NCBI RefSeq assembly: GCF_046267875.1
Contig: NZ_CP176502.1
Coordinates: 2,108,001 to 2,172,000, forward strand
Length of the DNA: 64,000 bases
Direction: 5' to 3'
Origin: Mannheimia glucosida
GTDB taxonomy: Bacteria > Pseudomonadota > Gammaproteobacteria > Enterobacterales > Pasteurellaceae
Shown here: positions 35,424-43,663 of the stretch, piece after piece
Position numbering within the stretch: position 1 is the first letter of the stretch
Layout: each line of letters starts with the position of its first letter
Notes under the pieces: generated by a model
Told to the model about the DNA's origin: nothing
What the model saw: only the letters and a program-made list of their open reading frames with translations
Databases searched by the model: none
Program-made: the position numbers and the translations under genes

Positions 35424-36365
35424 TTAAATATTTAACCCCTCAACCTCATCTCTCCCCAACATAATATTCATACATTGCACTGCGGCACCTGATGCCCCTT
35501 TGCCTAAATTGTCAAAACGGGCGGCGAGTAAAAGTTGGGTGCTATTGCCGTAAATAAAAATCTCTAAGCTGTCTTTGCCTGCATAAGCATTAGCAGCAAG
35601 CATTCCGTCTTCGGGTAGTGCTTGGAAAGGGTGAACGTGAATTAGTCGGCTGGTTTGGTAGTAATCGGCGAGCAAATTTGCAATTTCTTCGCCGGATTTG
35701 ACCGCTTGCAAGGCAGAGATCGGCAATGGCACAGTGACTAACATCCCGCTGTAATAATCGGCAACCACAGGAGTGAAAATCGGCGGGTTTTGCATTTGAG
35801 TAAGTGCTTGCATTTCAGGCAAATGTTTGTGTTGGAGAGCTAAGCCGTAAACACGAGGGGCATTGAACGCATTTAGGCGGTTTTCATTTTCATAGTCGGC
35901 AATCATCGCTTTGCCACCACCTGAATAGCCGGTTAAAGAGTGACAACTTAAAGGGTAATCGGCAGGCAAAATCCCTTTTTCCACCAATGGACGAACCAAC
36001 GCAATATAGCCTGTGGCGTGGCAACCCGGCACCGCAACACGCTTGGCATTTTTGATTTTTTCACGTTGTCCGCTTAATTCTGCAAACCCGTAAACCCAAT
36101 CAGGATCCACTCGATGAGCGGTTGAAGTATCGCAAATTCGGGCATTTTCCGGTGCATTGGCTACCAATTCTTTCGAGGCTTCATCCGGCAAACAGAGGAA
36201 AGTTAAATCTGCCTCCGCTACTTTTGCCACACGGGCGCTCAAGTCTTTCCGTTGTGCTTCCGGCAAGGTTAATAATTCAATATCGTCCGCTTGGCTTAAC
36301 CGTTCATGAATGCGTAGTCCTGTTGTTCCTACTGCTCCATCAACAAAAATCTTGTATTTGCTCAT
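35424..36365 (-). CDS. argC: N-acetyl-gamma-glutamyl-phosphate reductase (short, type 2)
   Basis: 313 residues, the short form of ArgC, about 20-40 residues below the E. coli type. N-terminal NADP fold with GAVGTTGLRIHERL at 11-24, catalytic cysteine in VAVPGCHATGY near 118 and the SLTGYSGGGK motif near 144. First gene of argCBD, directly downstream of two ARG boxes. In-frame uptake sequence (35700-35709) encodes LQAVKSGEEIANL. Confidence 0.93.
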   Translation of the reverse strand: MSKYKIFVDGAVGTTGLRIHERLSQADDIELLTLPEAQRKDLSARVAKVAEADLTFLCLPDEASKELVANAPENARICDTSTAHRVDPDWVYGFAELSGQREKIKNAKRVAVPGCHATGYIALVRPLVEKGILPADYPLSCHSLTGYSGGGKAMIADYENENRLNAFNAPRVYGLALQHKHLPEMQALTQMQNPPIFTPVVADYYSGMLVTVPLPISALQAVKSGEEIANLLADYYQTSRLIHVHPFQALPEDGMLAANAYAGKDSLEIFIYGNSTQLLLAARFDNLGKGASGAAVQCMNIMLGRDEVEGLNI

Positions 36366-36433
36366 TAAAAATCCTTCTTTGACTTTTTCTGCTCAGTAGT
36401 CTAAGACTATTTAAGGCTAAACTCAAGTTTATT

Positions 36434-36472
36434 TTTGAATAATTATTCATATTAATTGATTTTATATTCAAA
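36434..36472. promoter_or_regulatory. Tandem ARG boxes (ArgR operator) upstream of argC
   Basis: Box 1 (36434-36451) holds the perfect palindrome TGAATAATTATTCA. Box 2 (36455-36472) holds TGATTTTATATTCA. The two 18-bp boxes are separated by exactly 3 bp, the arrangement bound by hexameric ArgR-arginine. The operator lies 69-107 bp upstream of the argC start and should repress argCBD when arginine is plentiful. Confidence 0.85.
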
Positions 36473-36500
36473 AATCCCTAACAAAATGTTAGGGATTAAA
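36473..36500 (-). terminator. Terminator after the GST gene
   Basis: AATCCCTAACA and TGTTAGGGATT form an 11-bp stem with a 3-nt loop. On the minus strand it is followed by TTTTGAATAT, whose first bases touch ARG box 2. Confidence 0.75.
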
Positions 36501-36507
36501 AAGAGTA

Positions 36508-37125
36508 TTAAAATCTATTCATATCAAGCTTCAGGGCTTTTTGATTCGCTTTTTGATAAGCAGGGTGATTTTCCACCTGTTCTAAATAGCGTGCAATATT
36601 CGGGTAATTTGCCATTTCAACAAAATTACGCCCCCATTGTAGTGGGAAACAGAGAGAAAAATCCGCACCGGTTAGTTCATCACCCACAATCCATTTTTTA
36701 TCTGAAAGTGTTTGCTCAATATGGTTAAAATACAGCGGAGTCTGCGCTTTTGCGTAGTCGCCAAAAGCTCCGAGATCAGAGCGATTAGCCAACATTGTCA
36801 CAAGGTTTGCCGAGAATAATGAAGCAGAAATCGACAACCAGTAGTGATACATTGAATAGGCTTCGCTACCACGAGTCGGCTCAAGTTTCCCTTCGGCGTA
36901 ACGGGCAATCAGATGCTGGATAATCGCATTGCCCTCGGCAAGCACCAAATCACCATCTTGTAGCACCGGTGCTTTACCAAGCGGGTGTAAGGCTTTCATC
37001 TCCATAGGTGCAAAACCGCTCTCTTCACGATGGTAGATTTTTAGCTCGTAATCCAAGCCTAAGGCTTCCAACAACCAAACGATGCGGTGAGAGCAGGAAT
37101 TGTTCAGGTAATGTAACGTAATCAT
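36508..37125 (-). CDS. Glutathione S-transferase
   Basis: 205 residues. N-terminal thioredoxin fold (ITLHYLNNSCSHRIVWLLEALG), cis-Pro region KAPVLQDGDLVLAEGNAIIQHL with the glutathione-binding E-G-N/S pattern near 64-66, then the all-helical domain with GADFSLCFPLQWGRNF. Last gene of a minus-strand detoxification cluster. The specific electrophile is unknown. Confidence 0.88.
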   Translation of the reverse strand: MITLHYLNNSCSHRIVWLLEALGLDYELKIYHREESGFAPMEMKALHPLGKAPVLQDGDLVLAEGNAIIQHLIARYAEGKLEPTRGSEAYSMYHYWLSISASLFSANLVTMLANRSDLGAFGDYAKAQTPLYFNHIEQTLSDKKWIVGDELTGADFSLCFPLQWGRNFVEMANYPNIARYLEQVENHPAYQKANQKALKLDMNRF

Positions 37126-37153
37126 AATTTTTCCCTTCAGATAATTGAAAAAA

Positions 37154-37200
37154 TGCGGTCACTTTAATTGCAAATTTTCACAAAAAAATGACCGCTTGTC
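37154..37200. repeat. Opposed uptake sequences between GST and OYE genes
   Basis: GCGGTCACTTTAATTGCAAATTTTCAC and, on the other strand, ACAAGCGGTCATTTTTTTG face each other and can pair as a hairpin (GCGGTCA with TGACCGC). Candidate transcription attenuator or terminator. Confidence 0.6.
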
Positions 37201-37208
37201 TGTAATGA

Positions 37209-38333
37209 TTAAATATCCATTGGTTGCCAGCTTTGTCCTTTAAGCGGCGGTAACCAAGCACCACCTTGCACGCAGTAGCCCCATAGTCTGTCCGGAATGC
37301 CGTAGTGGTCGGCTTGTTGCGGGTCAAGCTCGCTGACGATCTCGCTGTCTCGATTTTCTTTCAACAAGGTCGCTACATTCGGGTTGATCATTACCGCTTT
37401 ACCTAAGGCGATAAATTCTGCCCAGCCTGTTGCATAAGCGTTGCGGATCTGTTCGCCGGTTAATAAGTTACCCACGCCGATCAGCGGTAAACGCCCGTTG
37501 ATGTGTTGGTGTACCAGCTGCATACGGGTGAGGTTGGTATCTGCACCACGGCGGGCTTTTTTGCCGAAATCCCACAGTGAAATGTGCAAATATTGCAACG
37601 GTTTTTCACAGAGTGCATCAATTAAGACATAAGTATCGGTCATCGTTAAGCCCTGTTCGCCCGGCTCTTCCGGTGAAAAACGGTAGCCGATAATAAAATC
37701 AGGGCGTTGGTGTTTTTCACGCACGTTGACTGCCGCATCAACCACAGCTAACGGGAAACGCAAGCGTTTTTCAAGACTGCCGCCCCATTCATCGTGACGC
37801 AGATTAAATTCAGCCGAGAAGAATTGTTGAATTAAATAGCCGTTAGCCCCGTGAATTTCCACTCCGTCAAAACCGGCTTGAATGGCTAACTCGGTGGCGT
37901 TGGCAAAGGCTTGGATCATTTGGTTTACTTCATCTGCCATCAGGGCTTTAGCACCGTTGGCGTGATCAGACGGAGCAACCGCATTCGCCCCGTCAAGTAA
38001 GGCTGGAATGGCTTGTGCACCACCGTGGAAAATTTGCAAAATCGCTTTGGTGCCTTGATTTTTCAAGATATTGGCAGTTTCAGTCAGGCTTGCTAAATGG
38101 CGTTCGTCAAGGGCTTCCGGCTGGCCGTAAAACGCCTTGCCGTTACGCATTACCCCGGTTGCTGCGGTGATAAATAAGCCCATATCCGCCGCACGATTAT
38201 GCAAAAAATGGCGTTCTTGTTCGCTAATTGTGCCATCATCGTTCGATGAAGAATGGGTCATTGGGGCAACCACAAGGCGGTTTTTAATTTCTACATTGTT
38301 ATTCAGGGTGTAAGGGGTAAATAAATTTGTCAT
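37209..38333 (-). CDS. Old-yellow-enzyme family NADH:flavin oxidoreductase
   Basis: 374 residues from ATG 38333, picked over an upstream start at 38405 because GAGGAG lies 8 bp before it and the earlier residues come from an uptake sequence. FMN TIM barrel: LFTPYTLNNNVEIKNRLVVAPM at the start, GFDGVEIHGANGYLIQQFFS near 170, and LLGVGNLLTG-like phosphate loop (IGVGNLLTGEQIRNAY) near 307. Reduces activated alkenes or nitro compounds. It follows the nitroreductase gene; the 83-bp gap to the GST gene contains two opposed uptake sequences. Confidence 0.88.
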   Translation of the reverse strand: MTNLFTPYTLNNNVEIKNRLVVAPMTHSSSNDDGTISEQERHFLHNRAADMGLFITAATGVMRNGKAFYGQPEALDERHLASLTETANILKNQGTKAILQIFHGGAQAIPALLDGANAVAPSDHANGAKALMADEVNQMIQAFANATELAIQAGFDGVEIHGANGYLIQQFFSAEFNLRHDEWGGSLEKRLRFPLAVVDAAVNVREKHQRPDFIIGYRFSPEEPGEQGLTMTDTYVLIDALCEKPLQYLHISLWDFGKKARRGADTNLTRMQLVHQHINGRLPLIGVGNLLTGEQIRNAYATGWAEFIALGKAVMINPNVATLLKENRDSEIVSELDPQQADHYGIPDRLWGYCVQGGAWLPPLKGQSWQPMDI

Positions 38334-38398
38334 CGTATTCTCCTCAAAAAGTACGGTTGATTTTTGCAAATTTTTGCGAAAAATCAACCGCTTGTTCA

Positions 38399-39073
38399 TT
38401 ACCAATGTAAGGTCGCACTCTCTTCCACCGGCACACGCCCTAAATGGTGTTTGTTCTGCATTGCGTCCCAGTCCGGGTGTCCGAACGAAATGGCGTGGAG
38501 TAATTTGTAGTTATCCGGAATGCCTAACTCTTCACGCACATCTTTAGCAAACATCGCAATCGCAAGTTGCGGAATGCCGCCAAAACCACGAGCGGTGAGT
38601 GAGAGCAAGAAAGTTTGCGAATACATACCGACATCGCTGGCAATATTGACATCGTGTCCGTCAATGCTTGGCATAAACAGGAATGCCATATGCGGAGCTC
38701 CGTAACCAATTATATTGTCATCATACACCACTTGGCGACCGGCTTTGTCTTCACGGGGAATGCCATAGCTGGTGGTGAAAACGTGGCTGTATTGATTACG
38801 CCAACGTGGTTCGTAGTCACCGGTAAATTTCGTTTGATTGAACTCAAAATCGGCATCATTAATGCCTGCTTCAAAAGTCTTTTTAAAACGAGCTTTTAAG
38901 CGTGCTAGCGTTTCACCAGAGGCAACGTGTACTAACCACGGCTGTGTATTACAAGCCGAAGGGGCATTTTGAGCATCGACAAGAATTTGTTTGATTTCAG
39001 TTTCCGTCATAGGAGTCGGTAAAAACTTGCGGATTGATTGACGTGTTTTAACCGTTGTTTCAAAATCTAACAT
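38399..39073 (-). CDS. Nitroreductase family flavoprotein
   Basis: 224-residue FMN/NAD(P)H-dependent enzyme. TRQSIRKFLPTPMTETEIKQ at about 10-29 and the NAPSACNTQPW segment (about 36-46) form the FMN site; a second site follows near GGIPQLAIAMFAKDVREELG. Probably reduces quinones or nitro compounds. It follows ohr by 19 bp. Confidence 0.88.
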   Translation of the reverse strand: MLDFETTVKTRQSIRKFLPTPMTETEIKQILVDAQNAPSACNTQPWLVHVASGETLARLKARFKKTFEAGINDADFEFNQTKFTGDYEPRWRNQYSHVFTTSYGIPREDKAGRQVVYDDNIIGYGAPHMAFLFMPSIDGHDVNIASDVGMYSQTFLLSLTARGFGGIPQLAIAMFAKDVREELGIPDNYKLLHAISFGHPDWDAMQNKHHLGRVPVEESATLHW

Positions 39074-39092
39074 TTTCGCATCCTATCTTCTT

Positions 39093-39524
39093 TTATAAAT
39101 CAAATTCACTCACGACTTTAACGTGTAAACGCACATCTACATTACCACGGGTTGCATTTGAATATGGGCAAACTTCGTGGGCTTTGCTGATTAAGGTTTT
39201 CGCTTCTTCCGCACTAATGCCCTCAACGGTAATAGTGATGTCTAAATCTAAACCGAAAGCACCGTCAGCTTTTTGACCAATCCCCACTGCAACAGTGGTA
39301 CTGGATTTGGTTGGCTTAATGCCTAAGGTTGGGGCAACGTGATTCATTGCACTGTCAAAGCAGGCAGCATAGCCCATTGCGAATAATTGTTCCGGATTAG
39401 TGCCTACTTTGCCACTTTCATTTTGGAAACCGACTAAATCAAAACCGATAGAACCGTCATCTACACGAGTATGGCCATCTCGTCCGCCTGTTGCTGTTGC
39501 CGAAGTGCGATAGAAAATTTTCAT
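39093..39524 (-). CDS. ohr: Organic hydroperoxide resistance protein (Ohr)
   Basis: 143-residue OsmC/Ohr dimer. The reactive cysteines are C55 in GYAACFDSA and C119 in HEVCPYSNATRG. The peptide VCPYSNATRGN is the Ohr hallmark rather than OsmC. Reduces organic peroxides using lipoyl proteins. First gene of the detoxification cluster and divergent from an AraC-type regulator, not the usual OhrR. Confidence 0.93.
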   Translation of the reverse strand: MKIFYRTSATATGGRDGHTRVDDGSIGFDLVGFQNESGKVGTNPEQLFAMGYAACFDSAMNHVAPTLGIKPTKSSTTVAVGIGQKADGAFGLDLDITITVEGISAEEAKTLISKAHEVCPYSNATRGNVDVRLHVKVVSEFDL

Positions 39525-39590
39525 ATTTTGCTCCTATTAAATGCTTTATTTGATTGGGGATATTATCCGCTTTTTGCTATTTGTCGTCTT

Positions 39591-39624
39591 GCCTGATTTT
39601 CTATAAAATATGCCTAATTTTCTA
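39591..39624. promoter_or_regulatory. Phased direct repeat between ohr and araC-type gene
   Basis: GCCTGATTTTCTA (39591-39603) and GCCTAATTTTCTA (39612-39624) are direct repeats with a 21-bp period, two helical turns. This is the usual architecture of AraC-family half-sites. The second copy ends 14 bp before the regulator's ATG, so it may also autoregulate. Confidence 0.5.
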
Positions 39625-39638
39625 AAAGTGAGATTATT

Positions 39639-40490
39639 ATGCAAGATCATCGAGCTATTATTGAATCTATTTTTACCCTCGCTCCAAAAAATGAACTTTG
39701 GGCTACTCCCATTTCAGGGCTAACCGTTCACGCTGCCGATCGTTCTATTAGATTTAACGGTTATATCCAAGACCCAAGTTTATGTGTAGTATTATTAGGC
39801 GAGCGGCAAATCTGTACCAATGGACATTGCCAAGTCTTCGGTAATCAGGAAATGATGTTTTGCCCTGTGAATTTGCCGATTGTTACCCAAACCTTATCAG
39901 TTGCAGAAAATCAGCCTTATCTTGCGATTTCACTACGCTTGGATTTTGATCTTATTGCCAAAATTATCACGCAGCTTCCCCCACAGAAAATAAGTGAAAA
40001 CATTAATCAACGCACTAAATGGGAGCTGGAGAATGAAATTAAAGACTGTTTGTTACGCTTACTAAATTTGCTTAATTCTCCAAATCATATTCATTTTCTT
40101 GCACCATTGATATTAAACGAACTCTATTTCTATTTATTACAATCTGAGCAAGGTGGCTATATACGCTCTCTACTCTCTCAAGATGGCAATATTGCTAAAA
40201 TTGCCAATGCAACAAAAATCTTAGAAAGAAAATTTGCCGATACACTAAATATGTCAGCACTGGCTGAAGAGGTAGGAATGAGCGTGGCGGGGTTTTACGC
40301 TCATTTTAAAAGCGTAACTTCAATGACACCACTGCAATATCAGAAATCGTTAAGACTAAATGCGGCAAGGGAAAAACTACAAGCAGGAGTAAGCGTGAGT
40401 GAAACCGCCTATCAAGTCGGCTATGAAAGCCCAAGCCAGTTTAGTCGAGAATATAAAAGACAGTTTGGCGAAAGCCCGAAAGGAAGATAA
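39639..40490 (+). CDS. AraC-family transcriptional regulator
   Basis: 283 residues. N-terminal ligand/AraC_N domain (about 15-150, includes VVLLGERQICTNGHCQVFG). C-terminal double helix-turn-helix: LNMSALAEEVGMSVAGFYAHFKSVT (about 204-228) and VSETAYQVGYESPSQFSREYKRQFGESP (about 251-278). The N-terminal type resembles E. coli YqhC, which senses aldehydes or electrophiles. The divergent target genes (Ohr, nitroreductase, OYE, GST) suggest a similar role. The inducer is unknown. Confidence 0.85.
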   Translation: MQDHRAIIESIFTLAPKNELWATPISGLTVHAADRSIRFNGYIQDPSLCVVLLGERQICTNGHCQVFGNQEMMFCPVNLPIVTQTLSVAENQPYLAISLRLDFDLIAKIITQLPPQKISENINQRTKWELENEIKDCLLRLLNLLNSPNHIHFLAPLILNELYFYLLQSEQGGYIRSLLSQDGNIAKIANATKILERKFADTLNMSALAEEVGMSVAGFYAHFKSVTSMTPLQYQKSLRLNAAREKLQAGVSVSETAYQVGYESPSQFSREYKRQFGESPKGR

Positions 40491-40507
40491 AGGAAGAATC
40501 AAAAATA

Positions 40508-40554
40508 ACAAGCGGTCAAATTCTGCAAATTTTTTGCAAAATTTCACCGCTTGT
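40508..40554. terminator. Uptake-sequence dyad terminator between araC-type gene and deoD
   Basis: ACAAGCGGTCAAATTCTGCAAA and its near-complement TTTGCAAAATTTCACCGCTTGT form a long imperfect inverted repeat of about 22 bp per arm around TTTT. It sits between two convergent genes. Confidence 0.7.
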
Positions 40555-40568
40555 CAGGTTAGAAATTA

Positions 40569-41285
40569 CTACTTATCGCCAATTAATACTGACTCTAACG
40601 CAATTTCAATCATACCATTAAAGGTTAATTGACGTTCTTCAGAGGTAGTTTGCTCACCGGTGCGGATATGGTCTGAAACGGTGCAAATTGCTAATGCTTT
40701 TGCTCCATACTCTGCCGCTACCGCATAAATGCCTGCTGCTTCCATTTCTACGCCTAAAATGCCGTATTTTTCCATTACATCAAACATTTCGACATCAGGT
40801 GAGTAGAATAAATCGGCTGAGAATAAATTACCGAAACGAGCTTCAATGCCTTTCGCTTTAGCTGCTTGGTGAGCAGCTAATGTCATATCAAAATCAGCAA
40901 TCGCCGCAAAATCGTTATCACGGAAGCGAATACGGTTTACTTTAGAATCGGTACAAGCCCCAACACCGATTACAATATCACGCACTTTGACATCGTTACG
41001 TACCGCACCGCAAGAACCGACACGAATGATTTTCTTCACACCATATTCGGTAATTAGCTCTTTAGCGTAAATCGAGCAAGATGGAATCCCCATACCATGC
41101 CCCATTACTGAAATACGACGACCTTTATAAGTGCCGGTATAGCCTAACATATTGCGAACATTAGTTACTTCTTTTGCATCTTCTAAAAAAGTTTCAGCAA
41201 TATATTTAGCACGAAGCGGATCGCCCGGCATAATTACAACGTCTGCGAAAGCACCTTCAGGTGCGTTAATATGTGGAGTTGCCAT
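40569..41285 (-). CDS. deoD: Purine nucleoside phosphorylase, DeoD type
   Basis: 238 residues, the hexameric E. coli-type enzyme. Motifs GDPLRAKYIAETFL (about 21-34), the phosphate/ribose residues in IRVGSCGAVRNDV and the C-terminal MEAAGIY with TVSDHIRTGEQ. Cleaves purine (deoxy)nucleosides with phosphate. Second gene after deoC (20-bp gap). The E. coli deoA and deoB are not in the window. Confidence 0.94.
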   Translation of the reverse strand: MATPHINAPEGAFADVVIMPGDPLRAKYIAETFLEDAKEVTNVRNMLGYTGTYKGRRISVMGHGMGIPSCSIYAKELITEYGVKKIIRVGSCGAVRNDVKVRDIVIGVGACTDSKVNRIRFRDNDFAAIADFDMTLAAHQAAKAKGIEARFGNLFSADLFYSPDVEMFDVMEKYGILGVEMEAAGIYAVAAEYGAKALAICTVSDHIRTGEQTTSEERQLTFNGMIEIALESVLIGDK

Positions 41286-41305
41286 TTTATTTTCCTCTTT
41301 ACTAA

Positions 41306-42082
41306 TTAATAACCTTGAGCAGCTTGTTGCTGCTCATCATTCAATGTCGCTAATAAATTAGCTAATAAACTTGATGCACCGAAGCGAAAATGTGCAGCAT
41401 TCACCCAATCATTACCCAAAATTGACTCTGCGAGTGCTAGATATTGTGCCGCTTCTTCTGAGGTTTTTACCCCTCCGGCAGCTTTAAAGCCAACAGTTTC
41501 CGCAACATTTAAATCCCGAATGGTTTCAAGCATAATACGAGCTGAGTCTAATGTTGCGTTCACCACAACTTTACCGGTAGATGTTTTGATAAAATCCGCA
41601 CCTGCTTGAATAGAAATCTCACTCGCCTTGCGAATTAATTCTTCAGTTTGTAATTCACCAGTTTCAATAATAACTTTAAGTAACACATTATTAGCCGCAC
41701 AAATGGCTTTACATTGTTTTACCAGTTCAAAACCGACCTTTTCATCACCGCTAATCAATGCTTTGTATGGAAAGACAACATCAACTTCATCAGCCCCATA
41801 AGCGATAGCAGCTTTCGTTTCAGCAACGGCAATTTCAACATCGCTATTACCGTGAGGAAAATTAGTCACCGTCGCAATTCTCACCTGTTCAATACCTTCT
41901 GACTGTAATGTCTTACGCGCAATCGGCACAAAACGGGGGTAAACACATACTGCAGCAGTCGTGCCATATAATGTTTTAGCTTGCTGACACAGCGAAATGA
42001 CTTTTTCATCTGTATCATTTTCGTTCAGTGTCGTTAAATCCATCAAAGATAACGCCAATTTTGCCGAATCTTTCAATGTCAT
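41306..42082 (-). CDS. deoC: Deoxyribose-phosphate aldolase
   Basis: 258-residue class I aldolase converting deoxyribose-5-phosphate to acetaldehyde and glyceraldehyde-3-phosphate. The Schiff-base lysine is in ADFIKTSTGK and the assisting lysine in VGFKAAGGVKTSEEA. Length is of the E. coli type. Good ribosome site GGAGG before ATG 42082. A LacI-family-like operator lies about 75-90 bp upstream. Confidence 0.94.
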   Translation of the reverse strand: MTLKDSAKLALSLMDLTTLNENDTDEKVISLCQQAKTLYGTTAAVCVYPRFVPIARKTLQSEGIEQVRIATVTNFPHGNSDVEIAVAETKAAIAYGADEVDVVFPYKALISGDEKVGFELVKQCKAICAANNVLLKVIIETGELQTEELIRKASEISIQAGADFIKTSTGKVVVNATLDSARIMLETIRDLNVAETVGFKAAGGVKTSEEAAQYLALAESILGNDWVNAAHFRFGASSLLANLLATLNDEQQQAAQGY

Positions 42083-42155
42083 TATTTCCTCCTTTTCATT
42101 CTTCTTATTTGTAAAATAATATAAAAATTTAACCGCTTGTAAATAGCATACAGTA

Positions 42156-42171
42156 ATGCAACCGTTTACGT
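42156..42171. promoter_or_regulatory. LacI-family-like operator upstream of deoC
   Basis: Read on the minus strand this is ACGTAAACGGTTGCAT, matching 13 of 16 positions of the PurR box ACGCAAACGTTTGCGT. It includes GTTGCATT, the CytR half-site. CytR or a PurR-like repressor could control deoCD. Inference only. Confidence 0.45.
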
Positions 42172-42182
42172 TGAGCTAAAAA

Positions 42183-42214
42183 GATTAAAACCACTATTTC
42201 TAGTGGTTTTAATC
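42183..42214 (-). terminator. Terminator after nupC
   Basis: GATTAAAACCACTA and TAGTGGTTTTAATC form a 14-bp stem around TTTC. The minus strand continues with TTTTTAGC. It separates nupC from deoCD. Confidence 0.85.
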
Positions 42215-42223
42215 AGAGTGTTT

Positions 42224-43486
42224 TTATAAAACTGCGCCGCCTAAGCCGATAAATAAACCTGCAATAGTTGCACTCATTAAGTTTGCAAGTGAACCTGCAA
42301 TAACCGCTTTAATACCTAAGCGTGCAATATCTCCACGGCGATTAGGTGCCATTGCACCAATTCCACCGATTAGAATCGCAATCGAGCTGAAGTTTGCAAA
42401 GCCACAAAGTGCAAAGGTAATAATTGCAACTGTTTTTTCACTTAAATGCACGGTTGACTCAGGAGTTAAATATTTAGCAAACTCTAAATAACCAACAAAT
42501 TCATTCACCGCAAGTTTTAAACCAATCATTTGACCTGCAATTTCAGCTTCTTCCCAAGGTACACCGATTACCCATGCAAGCGGTTTGAAAATCCAACCGA
42601 AAATTTGACCTAAGTTTAAGGTTTCGTAGCCAAACCAGCCACCTACACCACCTAAAATACCGTTAATTAATGCAATTAATGCGACAAATGCAATTAACAT
42701 TGCCCCTACGTTTAAGGCAAGTTGCATACCAGAGCCTGCACCAGCTGCTGCCGCATCAAGAATATTTGCCGGTTTTTCTAAATCTACCGATTCTAATTCA
42801 TCACGGAATTTTTCAGTCTGTGGTACCATAATCTTCGCAAATAATAAACCTGCTGGAGCAGCCATAAAGGAAGCAGCAATCAAGTAAGTGAGTGGCACCC
42901 CCATTCCAGCGTAACCTGCCATTACCGAACCAGCAATAGAGGCTAAACCACCTGCCATAATCGCAAAGAGTTCAGATTCAGTCATTTTACTAATATACGG
43001 TTTTACTACCAGTGGTGCTTCAGTTTGTCCTACAAAGATATTCGCTGCGGCAGACATTGATTCCGCTTTTGAAGTACCTAATGCTTTTTGTAATAAACCA
43101 CCTAAAATGCGGATCACCCATTGCATCACACCAATATAGTAAAGCAAGGAAATGAGAGCAGAGAAGAAAATAATGGTTGGAAGCACACGGAAGGCAAACA
43201 CAAAACCACCTCCGCCAAATACTTCAAACATTTTATCGCTGACTAAGCCACCGAATAAAAATGAAATCCCCTCATTACCATAAGAAATCACTTTTGACAC
43301 ACCATTTGCCATTGCATTTAAGGCATCACGTCCTGCCGGAACATAAAGCACTAATGCACCAATAGCAACCTGTAATGCTAACGCACCTAATACTGCACGT
43401 AAGCTAATCGAACGCTTATTAGTTGAAAATAAAAATGCAATAAGCAGTAAAACAATAATGCCTAAAAGGCTATTTAGCGTACCCAT
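42224..43486 (-). CDS. nupC: Nucleoside:proton symporter, NupC/CNT family
   Basis: 420 residues, polytopic. Motifs GLVSDKMFEVFGGGGFVFAFRVLPTI (cut through about 80-105), FVGQTEAPLVVKPYISKMTESELFAIMAGGLASIAG (about 150-185) and NEFVGYLEFAK...ITFALCGFANFSSIAILIGG (about 330-375) are CNT hallmarks. Imports nucleosides feeding deoD/deoC. Its own terminator shows it is a separate transcript. No clear CRP or CytR box upstream (43487-43663). Confidence 0.93.
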   Translation of the reverse strand: MGTLNSLLGIIVLLLIAFLFSTNKRSISLRAVLGALALQVAIGALVLYVPAGRDALNAMANGVSKVISYGNEGISFLFGGLVSDKMFEVFGGGGFVFAFRVLPTIIFFSALISLLYYIGVMQWVIRILGGLLQKALGTSKAESMSAAANIFVGQTEAPLVVKPYISKMTESELFAIMAGGLASIAGSVMAGYAGMGVPLTYLIAASFMAAPAGLLFAKIMVPQTEKFRDELESVDLEKPANILDAAAAGAGSGMQLALNVGAMLIAFVALIALINGILGGVGGWFGYETLNLGQIFGWIFKPLAWVIGVPWEEAEIAGQMIGLKLAVNEFVGYLEFAKYLTPESTVHLSEKTVAIITFALCGFANFSSIAILIGGIGAMAPNRRGDIARLGIKAVIAGSLANLMSATIAGLFIGLGGAVL

Positions 43487-43663
43487 AGAACCTCTAATAT
43501 AAAATAACTAAAAAGTGCCGATACTATACCTATTTTTACGTAAAAAATCTTGCGAAATTATCATCAATTAAGACAAAAATTGACAAAAACCAAATTATGG
43601 TATTTTATTATTCATCACAAGCGGTTAAATTTTAAAAAAAGTTACACAAGATAGAGAGGTAAT

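Noticed and set aside
43545..43580. CRP-like site upstream of nupC (TTGCGAAATTATCATCAA)
   Set aside because: Half-sites have wrong spacing and only partial match to TGTGA-N6-TCACA.
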